Source of the DNA: Massilia glaciei
GTDB taxonomy: Bacteria > Pseudomonadota > Gammaproteobacteria > Burkholderiales > Burkholderiaceae_D
Length of the DNA stretch: 64,000 bases
Direction: 5' to 3'
Assembly: GCF_003011895.2 (NCBI RefSeq)
Contig: NZ_PXWF02000297.1
Location: forward strand, 20,573 to 84,572
This document shows, piece by piece, positions 35,737-44,104 of the stretch. The notes beneath the pieces are model-generated. The model was not told the DNA's origin. It did no database searches and saw nothing but the letters and a program-made list of their open reading frames with translations. The position numbers and the translations under genes are program-made. Position 1 is the first letter of the stretch. Every line of letters begins with the position of its first letter.

Positions 35737-35848
35737 AATGCAACGTGCTACAAATGCAACGTGCTACAAATGCAACGTGTTATTAATGCAACGTGTTACT
35801 AATGCAACGTGCTACAAATGCAAGGCGCTACAAATGCAAGGCGCTACA
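35737..35848. repeat. 16-bp tandem array, seven units
   Basis: Seven exact-length 16-bp units (aatgcaacgtgctaca and variants) without spacers. Each ancestral unit contains cta, the complement of TAG; the one at 35844-35846 is the stop codon of the ABC exporter gene. The array ends eight bases before the GT2 ATG. Confidence 0.92.
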
Positions 35849-37766
35849 ACGTCTGGCGCTGCAGCATGGTTTGCTCGTCCAGGCGTTGTTGCAGCAGCCA
35901 CAGGCGGGCATACAGGCCCTTGAGCGACAGCAATTGCGCATGGCTGCCGCGTTCAACAATGCGCCCCCGGTCCATCACCAGGATCTCGTCGGCGCCGACG
36001 ATGGTCGAGAGCCGGTGCGCGATGATGAGAGTGGTTCGATTCTCCGAAAGACGGTCGAGTTCCTGCTGTATCGCGTGCTCTGAATCTGAATCAAGGGCGG
36101 AGGTGGCTTCGTCGAAAATGAGGATCGCCGGATCCTTGAGGACGGCGCGCGCGATCGCGATGCGCTGCTTTTCGCCGCCCGAGATTTTGACCCCGCGCTC
36201 GCCGACCTGGGTCTCGTATTGCTCTGGCAGGGCCATGATCAGCTCGTGCACATGGGCCGCGCGGCAGGCGCTTTCGATCTCGTCGGGGCGGCAGCCGAGG
36301 CGGCCGTAGGCGACGTTGTAGCCGATGCTGTCGTTGAACAAGGCGGTGTCTTGCGGAACCACGCCGATCGCGGCGCGCACGCTCGACGGGCTCAGCGTGG
36401 CGATGTCCTGGCCGTCGATCAGGATGCGCCCCTGCGCCGGCGGGTACAGGCGCAGCAACAGGCGCGCGAGGGTCGACTTGCCCGAGCCGCTGCGCCCGAC
36501 CACGGCCACGGTGTGGCCGGGGGGGATCCGGAAGCTGACGCCGCGCAGAACCGGACGCGCCTCCTCGTAGCCGAAGCTGACCTGCTCGAACACGACCTCG
36601 CCGCGGCCGGCCCGCAGGCGCGGCAGGCCGGCCTGCTCGGCCACGTCGGGGCGCTCGCGCAGCAGCGCGAACAGGCGTTCGGCGTTGACCCAGGCGTCGC
36701 GCGCCTCGCGGTAGACGAAGCCGAGCGCGTTGAGCGGCAGGCAGACCTGGAGCGCGTAGGCGTTGATCAGGACCAGGTCGCCCACGCTCATCTGGCCGCG
36801 CCAGACCGCGTCGCCGGCCAGCAGCATGATCGCGGCGATCCCGGCCGCGATGGTGCCGCTTTGTCCCACGTGCAAGGTGAACAGGGCGCGCTGGTTACCC
36901 ATGCCGGCCTCGCGCCAGTGCCGCATGATGTCGCGGAAGCGCGCCGCCTCGACCGCCTCGTTGGTGAAATACTTGATCGTGTCGTAGTTGATCAGGCTGT
37001 CGGCGAGATGGCTCTTGGCGCCCGAGTCGAGCTGGTTGACGCGGCGCTGGTACAGCACCCGGCGCGAGGTGAAAACCAGCGTGAAGCCGGCATAGAGCAA
37101 AAAGGTGGCGCCGATGGCGACCGAGAACCAGCCGCTGTAGCGCGTCAACATGACGGCCAGCACGAGGCCGATTTCGATCAGGGTCGGCACGATCGTGAAC
37201 AGGCCCACGCCGAGCAGGAAGGCGATGCCGTTGGTGCCGCGGTCTATGTCGGGCAGCAAGCCGCCGATCTGGCGTCTGGCATGGAAGCGCGGGCCGAGCG
37301 CGTGCAGGTGGGCGAAGGTTTTTTGCGCGTAGGCCGAGACCGTGCTGAGCGTCACGCGCGCGAACAGCAGGTCGCGCAGTTCGTTGAACAAGGTGCTCAG
37401 GAAACGCAGCAGCGCGTAGCCGGCCAGCAGGTAGAGGGGGATGCGCGCCAGCTGCCCCGGCTGGGAGAACGCGTCGATGATGCGTTTGAGCACGAGCGGC
37501 ACGGCCACGGTCGCGATTTTCGCGACCACGAGGAAGACGAAGGCGGCCGCCACGCGCGCGCGGTATTGCGACAGCACGCCCCACAGGTCGGCGGCCAGCC
37601 GGCCCTTCAGGTCTTGCTGGTCTTGGGCTTTGCCACCCTGGGGTTCGCCACCCTGGGGGGCGCCACCTTCGGGTGTGCCACCGTCGGGTGTGCCACCTTT
37701 CGGTTTGCCACCTTGCGTTCCACCACCTTGCGTTCCACCATCTTGCTGCCCGCTGCCCTGGTCCAT
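35844..37766 (-). CDS. ABC exporter, Atm1/HMT-like half transporter
   Basis: 640 residues: six-helix membrane domain (about 65-350) fused to an ATPase with Walker A GRSGSGKST, signature SGGEKQRIAIARA and Walker B AILIFDEATSALD. The segment HARRQIGGLLPDIDRGTNGI matches the Atm1/HMT group, whose members export glutathione or metal-thiol conjugates. The first 47 residues are Gly/Gln repeats (GGTQ, GGTP, GGAP, GGEP) absent from relatives I know. It may instead export the product of the adjacent glycan genes; I consider the Atm1 role more likely. Confidence 0.88.
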   Translation of the reverse strand: MDQGSGQQDGGTQGGGTQGGKPKGGTPDGGTPEGGAPQGGEPQGGKAQDQQDLKGRLAADLWGVLSQYRARVAAAFVFLVVAKIATVAVPLVLKRIIDAFSQPGQLARIPLYLLAGYALLRFLSTLFNELRDLLFARVTLSTVSAYAQKTFAHLHALGPRFHARRQIGGLLPDIDRGTNGIAFLLGVGLFTIVPTLIEIGLVLAVMLTRYSGWFSVAIGATFLLYAGFTLVFTSRRVLYQRRVNQLDSGAKSHLADSLINYDTIKYFTNEAVEAARFRDIMRHWREAGMGNQRALFTLHVGQSGTIAAGIAAIMLLAGDAVWRGQMSVGDLVLINAYALQVCLPLNALGFVYREARDAWVNAERLFALLRERPDVAEQAGLPRLRAGRGEVVFEQVSFGYEEARPVLRGVSFRIPPGHTVAVVGRSGSGKSTLARLLLRLYPPAQGRILIDGQDIATLSPSSVRAAIGVVPQDTALFNDSIGYNVAYGRLGCRPDEIESACRAAHVHELIMALPEQYETQVGERGVKISGGEKQRIAIARAVLKDPAILIFDEATSALDSDSEHAIQQELDRLSENRTTLIIAHRLSTIVGADEILVMDRGRIVERGSHAQLLSLKGLYARLWLLQQRLDEQTMLQRQTL

Positions 37767-37817
37767 TGTCGCGCCACCTTGGAAGATCCAAAGCCGTTTG
37801 ACACTGGTCAGCGGCGC

Positions 37818-38753
37818 TTAGCTCCCGCCAGCCGCGCCGAGCGCCGCCACCGCCGCCGCCGGCCGCGCTTTGCCAGCCGGGCGCGCGGCGACGGCGGCGA
37901 CGAAGCCGGCCACGGTGTCGAGCGTGGGCGCGAGCAGCCGCAGCGGCCCGGCGAACGAGGCGACCAGGGTGATGTGGTTGACCTTGTCGAGATAGACCTC
38001 GTCGACCGAGACGCCGTGCGCGCGCAGCTTGGCCGCCATGCCACCCGTGTTGCGCTGCGGATTGACCAGATCGTCCTTGTTGGCGGCGATCAAGAGCGCC
38101 GGCGGCGAGCTGGCCGACACATGGTTGATCGGTTGCGACGCGGCCGGGGTGTTGGGAAAATGGAACACCGGGCGCGTCGTCTTGTTTTCGATCGGGATGA
38201 AATCGTAGGGGCCGGCCAGCCCGATCCAGCCGCGCAGGTCGGACGGCGCCATGCCCTGGCGTTCGAGCCAGCGCGCGTCGAGCGCGAGCATGGCCGCGTT
38301 GTAGGCGCCGGCGCTGTGGCCCATGACGAACAAACGCTTCGGATCGCCGCCGAAGCGCGCGACCTCGCGGGCGGTCCAGGCCAACGCCGCCGCCGAGTCG
38401 TCGAGGAAATCGGGATAACTGACCTCGGGGTGGAGCCGGTAGTCGGGAACGACCACGACCATGCCGCGCGCGGCCAGCGCGCGCGCCACGAACGCGTAGT
38501 TGGCGCGCTCACCGCTGGTCCAGTTGCCGCCGAAAAAGAACACCACGACCGGCGCCGGGCCCGCCGGGCTGAGCGGCCGGTAGACGTCGAGCCGGCGCCG
38601 TTCGCCCGCGCCGTAGGCGATGCCGGTGCTGGCCTGCGAGGCCCCGGCCGGGGTCAGTACGTTGAGCGCGGCCAGCGGCGAGCAGGCCGCCAGCGTGCCG
38701 AGCACGGCCACGACGGCGGCGATCCCCAATAATGTCAGGCTTATCTTGCTCAT
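37818..38753 (-). CDS. Alpha/beta hydrolase lipoprotein (carboxylesterase-like)
   Basis: 311 residues with a lipoprotein signal, lipobox LAAC (Cys24). The hydrolase domain has the oxyanion segment VVFFFGGNWTSGE, the nucleophile elbow GHSAGAYNAA, the acidic residue region IAANKDDLVNP and the final His in VNHITLV. The type is close to BD-FAE/Est esterases acting on short acyl or acetylated substrates. The Ala-rich tail of 25 residues is probably disordered. A palindromic AT-rich site lies just upstream. Confidence 0.85.
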   Translation of the reverse strand: MSKISLTLLGIAAVVAVLGTLAACSPLAALNVLTPAGASQASTGIAYGAGERRRLDVYRPLSPAGPAPVVVFFFGGNWTSGERANYAFVARALAARGMVVVVPDYRLHPEVSYPDFLDDSAAALAWTAREVARFGGDPKRLFVMGHSAGAYNAAMLALDARWLERQGMAPSDLRGWIGLAGPYDFIPIENKTTRPVFHFPNTPAASQPINHVSASSPPALLIAANKDDLVNPQRNTGGMAAKLRAHGVSVDEVYLDKVNHITLVASFAGPLRLLAPTLDTVAGFVAAVAARPAGKARPAAAVAALGAAGGS

Positions 38754-38770
38754 GCGGTTTCGATCCGTCC

Positions 38771-38791
38771 AATGATATAAATCATTATATC
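38771..38791. promoter_or_regulatory. AT-rich inverted repeat upstream of the esterase lipoprotein gene
   Basis: Overlapping inverted repeats aatgat-ataa-atcatt and gatataa-atca-ttatatc lie 18 bp upstream of the ATG at 38753. The patch is much more AT-rich than its surroundings. It could be an operator or a promoter element; no known regulator motif was recognised. Confidence 0.35.
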
Positions 38792-38936
38792 GACGAGCAA
38801 GAAAGCGCCCTGCACGCCAGAGCGCGCCACCGGACCGTCTGCTAACGTTGGCCGAAGACTAATGCTTTTGGTACACTATCAACTCACCGTTTTTTGGCGC
38901 GACCGCGGCCGCCCCCACCCAACAGGACGAACACGA

Positions 38937-40367
38937 ATGAAACAACTCTATGTCAACGGCAACTGGATCGCAGGTTCGGGCAGCACCACCACGCGCAGTC
39001 CGTCGGACCGCAGCGAGGTCGTCGGCGAATACACCAGCGCGGGGGCGGCCGAGGCCGAACTGGCCATCGCCGCCGCGCATGGCGCGGCCGCACGCTGGGC
39101 CCTGTCGGGGGTGCAGCAGCGCGCCGACGCGCTCGACGCTATCGGCACCGAGATCATCGCCCGCAAGGCCGAGCTGGGCACGCTGCTGGCGCGCGAGGAG
39201 GGCAAGACCCTGCCCGAGGCGATCGGCGAGGCGGCGCGCGCCGGCGCGATCTTCAAGTTTTTCGCGCAGGAGGCCCTGCGCATCCCGGGCCAGCGCCTCG
39301 CCTCGGTGCGTCCCGACATCGAAGTCGACATCACGCGCGAGCCGGTCGGCGTGGTCGGCATCATCGCGCCGTGGAATTTCCCGATCGCGATCCCGGCCTG
39401 GAAGATCGCCCCCGCGCTGGCCTACGGCAACTGCGTGGTGTTCAAGCCGGCCGATCTGGTGCCCGGTTGCGGCTGGGCGCTGGCCGAGATCATCAGCCGC
39501 GCCGGCTTGCCGGCCGGCGTGTTCAACCTGGCGATGGGGCCGGGGCGGGTGGTCGGCGAGGCCATGCTCAACGACGCGCGCGTCAACGCGATCAGCTTCA
39601 CCGGTTCGAGCGCCACCGGCGAGCGCGTGTTGGCCGCCTGCGCGCGCCGGCGCGCCAAGGTGCAGCTCGAAATGGGCGGCAAGAATCCGCTGGTGGTGCT
39701 GGCCGACGCCGACATGGATGTCGCCGTCAACGCCGCGGTCCAGGGCTCGTATTTCTCGACCGGCCAGCGCTGCACCGCGTCGTCGCGCCTGATCGTCGAC
39801 GAGCAGGTGTATCCGGCCTTCGTCGAGGCGATGGCGCGCCGGCTCGGCGAGCTCAAGGTCGGCCACGCGCTCGAGGCCGGCATCGACATCGGCCCCGTGG
39901 TCGACAACGCGCAGTTGGAGCAGGACCTGCGCTACATCGAGATGGGCAAGGCCGAGGGCGCGCGGCTGGTGTGCGGCGGCGAACGGGTCGAACGCGCCAC
40001 CGAGGGGTATTTCCTGACGCCGGCGTTGTTCGCCGACTGCGATCCGTCGATGCGCCACACGCGCGAGGAGATCTTCGGGCCGGTCGCCTCGGTGATCCCG
40101 GCCAAGGGCTACGAGCACGCGCTGGCGCTGGCCAACGACACCGAGTTCGGGCTGACTGCGGGCATCTGCACCAGCTCGCTCAAGCATGCCACGCACTTCA
40201 AGCGCCACGCCAAGGCCGGCATGGTCATGGTCAACCTGCCGACCGCCGGCGTCGACTACCACGTGCCGTTCGGCGGCACCAAGGGCTCGAGCTACGGCGC
40301 GCGCGAGCAGGGCAGCAACGCGGTCGAGTTCTTCACCACCGTGAAGACGAGCTACACGGGCAGCTGA
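38937..40367 (+). CDS. Aldehyde dehydrogenase, alpha-ketoglutaric semialdehyde dehydrogenase-like
   Basis: A 476-residue NAD(P)-dependent aldehyde dehydrogenase. Signatures: GIIAPWNFPIAIPAWK (cofactor and structure), catalytic Glu in LEMGGKNP and catalytic Cys in GQRCTASSR, then EEIFGPVA. The sequences around ITREPVGVVG, HATHFKRHAKAGMVMVNLPTAG and VPFGGTKGSSYG match my memory of the 2,5-dioxopentanoate dehydrogenases that end pentose, glucarate and hydroxyproline breakdown. No other gene of such a pathway is adjacent. The ATG at 38937 is preferred over an upstream in-frame ATG without protein-like sequence. Confidence 0.88.
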   Translation: MKQLYVNGNWIAGSGSTTTRSPSDRSEVVGEYTSAGAAEAELAIAAAHGAAARWALSGVQQRADALDAIGTEIIARKAELGTLLAREEGKTLPEAIGEAARAGAIFKFFAQEALRIPGQRLASVRPDIEVDITREPVGVVGIIAPWNFPIAIPAWKIAPALAYGNCVVFKPADLVPGCGWALAEIISRAGLPAGVFNLAMGPGRVVGEAMLNDARVNAISFTGSSATGERVLAACARRRAKVQLEMGGKNPLVVLADADMDVAVNAAVQGSYFSTGQRCTASSRLIVDEQVYPAFVEAMARRLGELKVGHALEAGIDIGPVVDNAQLEQDLRYIEMGKAEGARLVCGGERVERATEGYFLTPALFADCDPSMRHTREEIFGPVASVIPAKGYEHALALANDTEFGLTAGICTSSLKHATHFKRHAKAGMVMVNLPTAGVDYHVPFGGTKGSSYGAREQGSNAVEFFTTVKTSYTGS

Positions 40368-40420
40368 CCGGATGCCGTCCCCGGCGGCGCATGCCGCGGT
40401 GGACGCCCGTCCCACCCTTG

Positions 40421-40747
40421 CTAGTCGGGCGTGCCGTCGTCGCGCCGGCCGACATTGCTTTGCCGGACCTGGCGGCCGCCTTGGTCGGTGTCGACCGATT
40501 GCCGGTTGGCCGTGTTCGACAAACCGGTGTCGTCGTCCATCGGCGCGTCGGCCGACAGGTGCGGCGCGGCCGGGCTGCGCGGCAGGCCGCCGGCAAGGCC
40601 GTTCGATTCGTGCAGTTGCGGATTGGGGTTCTGGGCGCTGGCGGCGCCCGCGCCGCCCTGCTTGCCGCCCTGGCCGGCCTTCGACTCGCGGCGCCTGTTC
40701 GCCTTGTCGAGCTGCGCCGTCTCCTCGTTTATCTTCTGCTTGCCCAT
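40421..40747 (-). CDS. Hydrophilic protein, unknown function
   Basis: A 108-residue protein rich in Gln, Asn, Gly, Arg and Asp, with no cysteine or hydrophobic segment; probably disordered. The start MGKQKINEETAQLDKANRRRE follows AAGGGGAA. The longer upstream frame was rejected because it lacks such a site and protein character. It is divergent from the KGG-type stress gene, and both products look like desiccation-type disordered proteins. Confidence 0.65.
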   Translation of the reverse strand: MGKQKINEETAQLDKANRRRESKAGQGGKQGGAGAASAQNPNPQLHESNGLAGGLPRSPAAPHLSADAPMDDDTGLSNTANRQSVDTDQGGRQVRQSNVGRRDDGTPD

Positions 40748-41086
40748 GCTGTTCCCCTTGTCGGATTGAACCGACGCAAATTTGCCTCGCCGCGTCCGGT
40801 TAGCCGGACCCGACCATGATGCGCCGCGATTCGAGAACACAATATGGGAACACGCTGCGCAGCCTTGTAGGACTGGTCTCACAGCGAACGACTTGGCGGT
40901 GGCAGTGCTCGAAGTACAAAATTTCCAGTGATCCCCCGTCCTACAGCTACTCCGCAAGCAGTCCTATAGCCGCGTGCCGCAGCCCTGCCTAAGATGGATT
41001 TCACCGTTCGCTCATCGACGCATGGTCGCCGGGCACGGGGGATCTCCCGCATGGGCGGGCGGGCAACATTTGACAGGAGAGTGACC
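40748..41086. other. Divergent intergenic region between two small hydrophilic protein genes
   Basis: 339 bp without a supported gene. It must hold the promoters for both small genes, but no convincing -35/-10 pair was found on either strand. Confidence 0.5.
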
Positions 41087-41542
41087 ATGGCAACCAGTGA
41101 TCAGGGCAACAAGCAAAGCGGCAAGCAGGCCGACAAGCAGGTTGACAAAAAGGACGAGAAACACGACGAGAAGCACGACGCGAAACACGGCGAGAGGCAC
41201 GACCAGAAGGCGGCCGGCAAGCAGACCGGCAGTGAAAGCGGCGGCGGCACCCGCAACCGCGGCTTCGCGTCGATGGATCCGCAGCGCCAGCGCGAGATCG
41301 CCAGCGAGGGCGGCAAGGCAGCCCACCAGAAGGGGACGGCGCACGAGTTCACCTCGGAAGAGGCGCGCCGCGCCGGCAGCATGAGCCACGGCAACAGGCA
41401 GGCCGCGACGGCGAGCACGGCGTCGGGCGCCAAGCAGGGCGGCAACGAGCAGAGCGGCAAGGGCGGCAGCCGCAGCGGGCACGACAGTGGCAGCGGCCCG
41501 GGGAACAAATCGGGTTCGTCCGGCGGTTCGGGCAAGCGCTAG
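41087..41542 (+). CDS. KGG-motif stress protein (con-10/GsiB-like)
   Basis: 151 residues. A Lys/Asp/His-rich N-terminus (KDEKHDEKHDAKHGERHD) is followed by the family segment GFASMDPQRQREIASEGGKAA, then HEFTSEEARRAGSMSHG, and by a Gly/Ser tail. KGG proteins are small hydrophilic proteins induced by starvation, heat or drying. An AGGAGAG site precedes the ATG. The TAG stop is the first codon-sized piece of a family-2 repeat element, which fully occupies the following 165 bp. Confidence 0.85.
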   Translation: MATSDQGNKQSGKQADKQVDKKDEKHDEKHDAKHGERHDQKAAGKQTGSESGGGTRNRGFASMDPQRQREIASEGGKAAHQKGTAHEFTSEEARRAGSMSHGNRQAATASTASGAKQGGNEQSGKGGSRSGHDSGSGPGNKSGSSGGSGKR

Positions 41543-41704
41543 GAGCCTGTCGGACTTAGGATCGTTGGCTGTAAAAAGTGCTGGACGGTCCATATTTCGC
41601 CGCTTTCTCGGCCAATAGCTCGCTATTGGCACTGCGAAGTCATCGAAATCTGTCCTCGCCCAGCACTTTTTTCGCTTCGACTCCCTAAGTCCGACAGGCT
41701 CCTA
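41540..41704. repeat. Family-2 palindromic element, best-conserved copy
   Basis: 165 bp with identical 21-bp ends in inverted orientation: taggagcctgtcggacttag plus g, and its complement ending ctccta. Inner pairs are aaaaagtgctgg with ccagcactttttt and the central stem ccaatagc-tc-gctattgg. The inner A/T runs make it look like a long bidirectional terminator. The first three bases are the TAG stop of the KGG gene. Confidence 0.92.
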
Positions 41705-41892
41705 CTGCCGTCCCGCGCAGTCCTGCAAAAGGGGGGGAGCGCCACGCTCCCCCCTTGCGCGCCCACGTCTCCCCTTGCCACGAGGCGTGTTTCGCGTTTA
41801 TTTTCCAATAAGCGACACCGCCCCGATTCCACCCATCGGGCCGGTTGAATGCTGTAAAATTGCCGCGTCTTATCTTTTAACCGGGGAATCAC
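41543..41892. other. Gene-free stretch: family-2 element plus a GC-rich hairpin
   Basis: After the repeat element a hairpin with arms aagggggg-gagcg / cgctcccccctt lies at 41729-41756, without a T tail. The rest up to the next GTG start shows nothing further. Confidence 0.55.
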
Positions 41893-42297
41893 GTGGTCCA
41901 GAAAGCGGTAGTTCGTCAAGTAAAAAGCTTGAGCATGTCGTGCGACAAGCTTGGCAACATGTTGCTCGTGAAGTTTTCCTGCGTCGGCGCCAAGGATGCG
42001 TGCCTGTTCATGCCCGCCACCATCGTGTTCTGGCTGCTCGACAACATGCCGGTCAACCAGAATCCGAATCTGCGCGCGCCCGAGGTGCAACCGAAGATCA
42101 CCCAGGACGACTGGGACAGTTCGCAGACTGCGCGCATGCTCAGCGCCCAGTGCATGCAGTTCCCGGACGCGCTGCGCATGACGTGCGAGCTGGTCCAAAG
42201 GCCCGATCTGACCTTGCTACTCAACACCTCCTGCATCGAACTGATGCGCCGCTACATGCAGGTCTACAGCACCGAGCTGATCAATCTCGAGAACTGA
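41893..42297 (+). CDS. Conserved-looking small cytoplasmic protein, unknown function
   Basis: 134 residues starting at a GTG preceded by GGGGAA. The protein has normal composition and secondary-structure-like patterning (FMPATIVFWLLDNMPVNQ, WDSSQTARMLSAQCMQFPDALRMTCEL) and five cysteines. It has no signal peptide. No family could be named. It is alone on the plus strand, 147 bp before the carboxypeptidase gene. The codon use fits a real gene. Confidence 0.72.
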   Translation: MVQKAVVRQVKSLSMSCDKLGNMLLVKFSCVGAKDACLFMPATIVFWLLDNMPVNQNPNLRAPEVQPKITQDDWDSSQTARMLSAQCMQFPDALRMTCELVQRPDLTLLLNTSCIELMRRYMQVYSTELINLEN

Positions 42298-42444
42298 GAG
42301 ACCGGGCCGCCGCGCCGGCAACGGCGTTGACGTTTGCAGGTTCCAGCCCCGCGCTCGCGCAAATTCGCGCCCGCGCATGCCCGGCGGCGCGGCAAATCCG
42401 GGTATGATTCTCCTCTTTGTGAAAACACCAACGAGGGGACCAGC

Positions 42445-43566
42445 ATGCCTATCAAAATCAGCCAGCATTTCGACTCCGGCGCCATCGAGGTGGTACGGGC
42501 GGACAGCCCGGGCCAGATCGACCTGAACCTGCGCTCGGACTCGCATGCCGACATCCATCAATGGTTCCATTTCCGCCTCCAGGGCGGGGCCGGCCAGGCT
42601 TGCACGATCCGGTTCCTGAACGCCGGCCAGGCCACTTACGCCAAGGGCTTCGAAGGCTACCAGGTTGCCGCCAGTTACGACACCGAGCACTGGTTCCGCG
42701 TGCCGACCAGCTTCGACGGCCAGGTCATGACGGTCCGGCACACGCCCGAGACCGACAGCGTGTACTACGCCTATTTCGAACCCTACTCGTGGGAGCGCCA
42801 CCTGCGCCTGCTCGGCGAGGTGGCCGACAACCCGCTCGCGCGCGTGCACGACCTCGGCTCCACGGTCGACGGGCGCGACATGAACATGGTCGTCATCGGC
42901 GACCCGGCGGCCGAAAAGAAAATCTGGGTCATCGCGCGCCAGCACCCGGGCGAGACCATGGCGCAGTGGTTCGTCGAGGGCCTCATGGACGCGCTGCTCG
43001 ACGAGGCCAATCCGGTCGCCCGCAAGCTGCTCCAGCGCGCCGTGTTCTACATCGTGCCGAACATGAACCCGGACGGCTCGGTGCGCGGCAACCTGCGCAC
43101 CAACGCGGCCGGCGCCAACCTGAACCGCGAATGGATGGCGCCCTCGCTTGAGCGCAGCCCCGAGGTGCTGTGCGTCAAAAACAAGATCCACGAAACGGGA
43201 TGCGACATGTTCTTCGACATCCATGGCGACGAGGCGCTGCCGTACAACTTTGTGGCCGGCAACGAGATGCTGACCGACTTCACGCCCGAGCGCGCCGCGC
43301 GCCAAAACGCCTTCATCGACCAGTACATCGCCGCCAGCCCCGACTTCCAGAAGGTCTACGGCTACGCCGCCAGCAAGTACAACGAGGAGTTGCTCACGCT
43401 CGCCTCGAAGTACATGGGGCACACCTTCAAGTGCCTGTCGCTCACGCTCGAAATGCCGTTCAAGGACAACGCCAACCTGCCCGATCCGCACGTGGGTTGG
43501 AACGGCGCGCGCAGCAGCGTGCTCGGCGCGGCCATGCTGCAGCCCATCCTCGGCGCGCTCGACTAG
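42445..43566 (+). CDS. M14 zinc carboxypeptidase, cytosolic carboxypeptidase-like
   Basis: 373 residues: an N-terminal beta-sandwich domain (about 1-120) followed by an M14 catalytic domain. The zinc ligands are in RQHPGETMAQW (His and Glu) and DIHGDEALP (His); the catalytic Glu is in LTLEMPFKDN. This arrangement matches bacterial relatives of the CCP/AGBL deglutamylases. The natural substrate in bacteria is not known. GAGGGG precedes the ATG. Its stop is two bases before the ATG of the CYTH gene, so the two are co-translated. Confidence 0.9.
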   Translation: MPIKISQHFDSGAIEVVRADSPGQIDLNLRSDSHADIHQWFHFRLQGGAGQACTIRFLNAGQATYAKGFEGYQVAASYDTEHWFRVPTSFDGQVMTVRHTPETDSVYYAYFEPYSWERHLRLLGEVADNPLARVHDLGSTVDGRDMNMVVIGDPAAEKKIWVIARQHPGETMAQWFVEGLMDALLDEANPVARKLLQRAVFYIVPNMNPDGSVRGNLRTNAAGANLNREWMAPSLERSPEVLCVKNKIHETGCDMFFDIHGDEALPYNFVAGNEMLTDFTPERAARQNAFIDQYIAASPDFQKVYGYAASKYNEELLTLASKYMGHTFKCLSLTLEMPFKDNANLPDPHVGWNGARSSVLGAAMLQPILGALD

Positions 43567-43568
43567 CC

Positions 43569-44039
43569 ATGGGCGTCGAGATCGAACGCAAGTTCCTGCC
43601 CGCCGGAGAGGGCTGGCGCGCGCTCGGCGAGCCGGTGTTGCTGCGCCAGGGGTATCTGTCGTCCGATCCGGCGCGCGTGGTGCGGGTGCGCGTCGAGGGC
43701 GGGTGCGCCACGCTCACCATCAAGGGCCCGAGCGTGGGCGCCACCCGCGGCGAATGGGAGTATCCGATTCCGCTGCACGAGGCCAACGAGTTGCTCGACA
43801 CCTTGTGCCAGCGGCCCGTCATCGAGAAATACCGCCGCCGCATCACGCATGCGGGCAATGTGTGGGAGGTCGACGAATTCCTCGGCGCCAACGCCGGCTT
43901 GGTGGTCGCCGAGATCGAACTGGCCAGCGAGGGGCAGGCGTTCGACAAGCCGGACTGGATCGGGCGGGAAGTGAGCGACGACGCGCGCTATTTCAATTCG
44001 AGCCTGATCGGATTGCCCTACTCGCGCTGGCAGCGCTGA
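43569..44039 (+). CDS. CYTH domain protein (triphosphate-processing enzyme)
   Basis: 156 residues forming a single CYTH domain. The signature EIERKF at residues 4-9 and alternating charged residues of the tunnel fold (RVRVEGGCATLTIKGP, EWEYPIP, EKYRRRI, WEVDEFLG, EIEL) are present. CYTH enzymes hydrolyse or cyclise triphosphates; single-domain bacterial forms are mostly inorganic triphosphatases. Coupled to the M14 peptidase gene upstream. No CHAD domain follows. Confidence 0.9.
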   Translation: MGVEIERKFLPAGEGWRALGEPVLLRQGYLSSDPARVVRVRVEGGCATLTIKGPSVGATRGEWEYPIPLHEANELLDTLCQRPVIEKYRRRITHAGNVWEVDEFLGANAGLVVAEIELASEGQAFDKPDWIGREVSDDARYFNSSLIGLPYSRWQR

Positions 44040-44104
44040 GGCTCGCCGGTGTCGCGGCTGACCGGCGTCGAGGCCGGCTGTTTGCTTAAATTAAGGAAGT
44101 GCGA

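Noticed and set aside
35737..35848. Possible CRISPR array
   Set aside because: Units are contiguous 16-mers without spacers, and no cas genes are present.
41540..41704. Family-2 element read as an ordinary terminator or a complete insertion sequence
   Set aside because: It recurs in three places with the same ends, so it is a dispersed repeat; it is too short to encode a transposase.
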